This document shows, in pieces, positions 41,079-41,571 of a stretch of DNA of 41,571 nt (position 1 is the stretch's first letter; each line of letters begins with the position of its first letter). A program made the translations under genes and the position numbers. This DNA is from a bacterium (GTDB lineage: Bacteria; Babelota; Babeliae; Babelales; JABDEC01), in the NCBI GenBank assembly GCA_947481115.1, contig CANKEI010000001.1, positions 1 to 41,571 of the forward strand, in the 5' to 3' direction. The notes under the pieces are model-generated. The model searched no databases, was not told the DNA's origin, and was given only the letters and a program-made list of their open reading frames with translations.

Positions 41079-41571
41079 ATGCTCATTTGGCTCGCTAAAC
41101 GCCTAATCTTCAGCCCGCACACCAATCACGCTACTAAAACCATGCTAATTATCAGTATGGTTAGTATAGCGTTAGCCTGCGGTGCATTAGCGTTAACCTG
41201 GTCGATTATGCGCGGCTTTGAAGAGGTCACGCTTAGAAATCTACAGACGATTCATCCGCAGTTAATTATGGAGAGTAAGACCGGTGCTGCGCTAAATTTC
41301 CCCGCTATCCAAAAAGTCTTAAAAAAAGAGTTTCCCGAAATTAGTGCTTGTGCCCCCAAAATCACCCGTCAAGTAATGATTGCGACCCAGGAACAACAAC
41401 TTAGTCCTGCCATCACGATCATGGGTATCGATCCAGAGTTAGAATATTTAGTAACTAATTTAAATTCGCAAATACTTACCCAAAATTTAAATATCCAGCC
41501 AGCATCTAATTGTACAGATAGCTTAGATAATAAAGTTTCTCAAAAGCTACAAGCATCTTCCAAGCCCGCAA
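41079..41571 (+). CDS. LolC/LolE-family membrane protein, truncated by window end
   Basis: From ATG 41079 the frame runs off the window, giving the first 164 residues. The N-terminus (MLIWLAKRLIFSPHTNHATK) and the following membrane helix (MLIISMVSIALACGALALTW) leading to IMRGFEEVTLRNLQTIHPQL match the start of LolC/LolE. These are the inner-membrane subunits of the lipoprotein-releasing ABC transporter (MacB-like periplasmic core). In E. coli, LolCDE sends lipoproteins to the outer membrane. A lipoprotein gene lies just upstream. The rest of the gene and any lolD lie outside the window. Confidence 0.8.
   Translation, partial: MLIWLAKRLIFSPHTNHATKTMLIISMVSIALACGALALTWSIMRGFEEVTLRNLQTIHPQLIMESKTGAALNFPAIQKVLKKEFPEISACAPKITRQVMIATQEQQLSPAITIMGIDPELEYLVTNLNSQILTQNLNIQPASNCTDSLDNKVSQKLQASSKPA

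Noticed and set aside
1..41571. CRISPR arrays, rRNA and tRNA genes
   Set aside because: No regularly spaced repeats, rRNA segments or tRNA-like cloverleaf motifs were noticed by eye; short degenerate tRNAs cannot be fully excluded without a covariance search.

Overview
The window reads as chromosomal DNA of an AT-rich, Gram-negative-type bacterium. It carries an outer-membrane-type lipoprotein, the start of a LolC/LolE-like protein, a PpiD-like periplasmic foldase and many short proteins with Sec signal peptides. Secreted Cys-rich mini-proteins, acidic helical proteins and a secreted ankyrin protein sit among a compact housekeeping set: class II ribonucleotide reductase, a probable vitamin transporter and tandem EamA permeases. 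This suggests a host-associated, reduced-genome lineage. My best guess is Candidatus Dependentiae (TM6) or something similar. That is inference from style and gene content; no rRNA is present to test it.

Layout. 1-849: the 3' end (domains 5 and 6) of a group II intron running directly into a secreted Cys-rich protein gene. 850-1437: no gene seen. 1438-6998: mostly minus-strand genes for small secreted proteins, typA, a beta-propeller-like protein and a tiny membrane ORF. 7182-12431: a minus-strand block reading ECF-type S component > nrdJ (B12-dependent RNR) > dnaN > recF. 12591-14858: two plus-strand genes (an Arg-rich secreted protein and an AAA/DUF4143 ATPase) around a minus-strand secreted protein. 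14929-29892: a long minus-strand housekeeping stretch, in transcription order carD, miaA, a SPOR-like protein, ppiD-like, recA, infC, rpmI, rplT, zapB-like, zapA, rny, ymdB, two EamA permeases, a secreted ankyrin protein, proS and a Xer recombinase. 30045-36974: mostly plus strand, with a polytopic membrane protein, an Ala-rich secreted protein, a nested palindrome element, dnaK, ychF, an HspR-like MerR regulator and an unknown protein. 37000-39527: a minus-strand run of five secreted-protein genes. 39785-end: a lipoprotein, rpiB and a truncated LolC/E-like gene.

How the parts may work together. The probable S component overlaps nrdJ, which suggests vitamin B12 uptake coupled to deoxynucleotide synthesis. 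zapB-like/zapA/rny/ymdB form a division and RNA-decay operon with its own promoter. An HspR-like regulator lies near dnaK and has three TTGAGT repeats immediately before its start codon.

The most notable non-coding signals are: (i) the intron tail fused in frame to a signal peptide; (ii) a shared promoter architecture (TTGTTT, 18 bp, TAAGCT or TAGACT, then a conserved GTTACAGTRAGAAT-like initial transcribed region) in front of secreted-protein genes; (iii) a nine-unit AG/CT dinucleotide tract directly upstream of the -10 of the ankyrin gene, a possible phase-variation switch; and (iv) a triple nested inverted repeat between a secreted-protein gene and dnaK.
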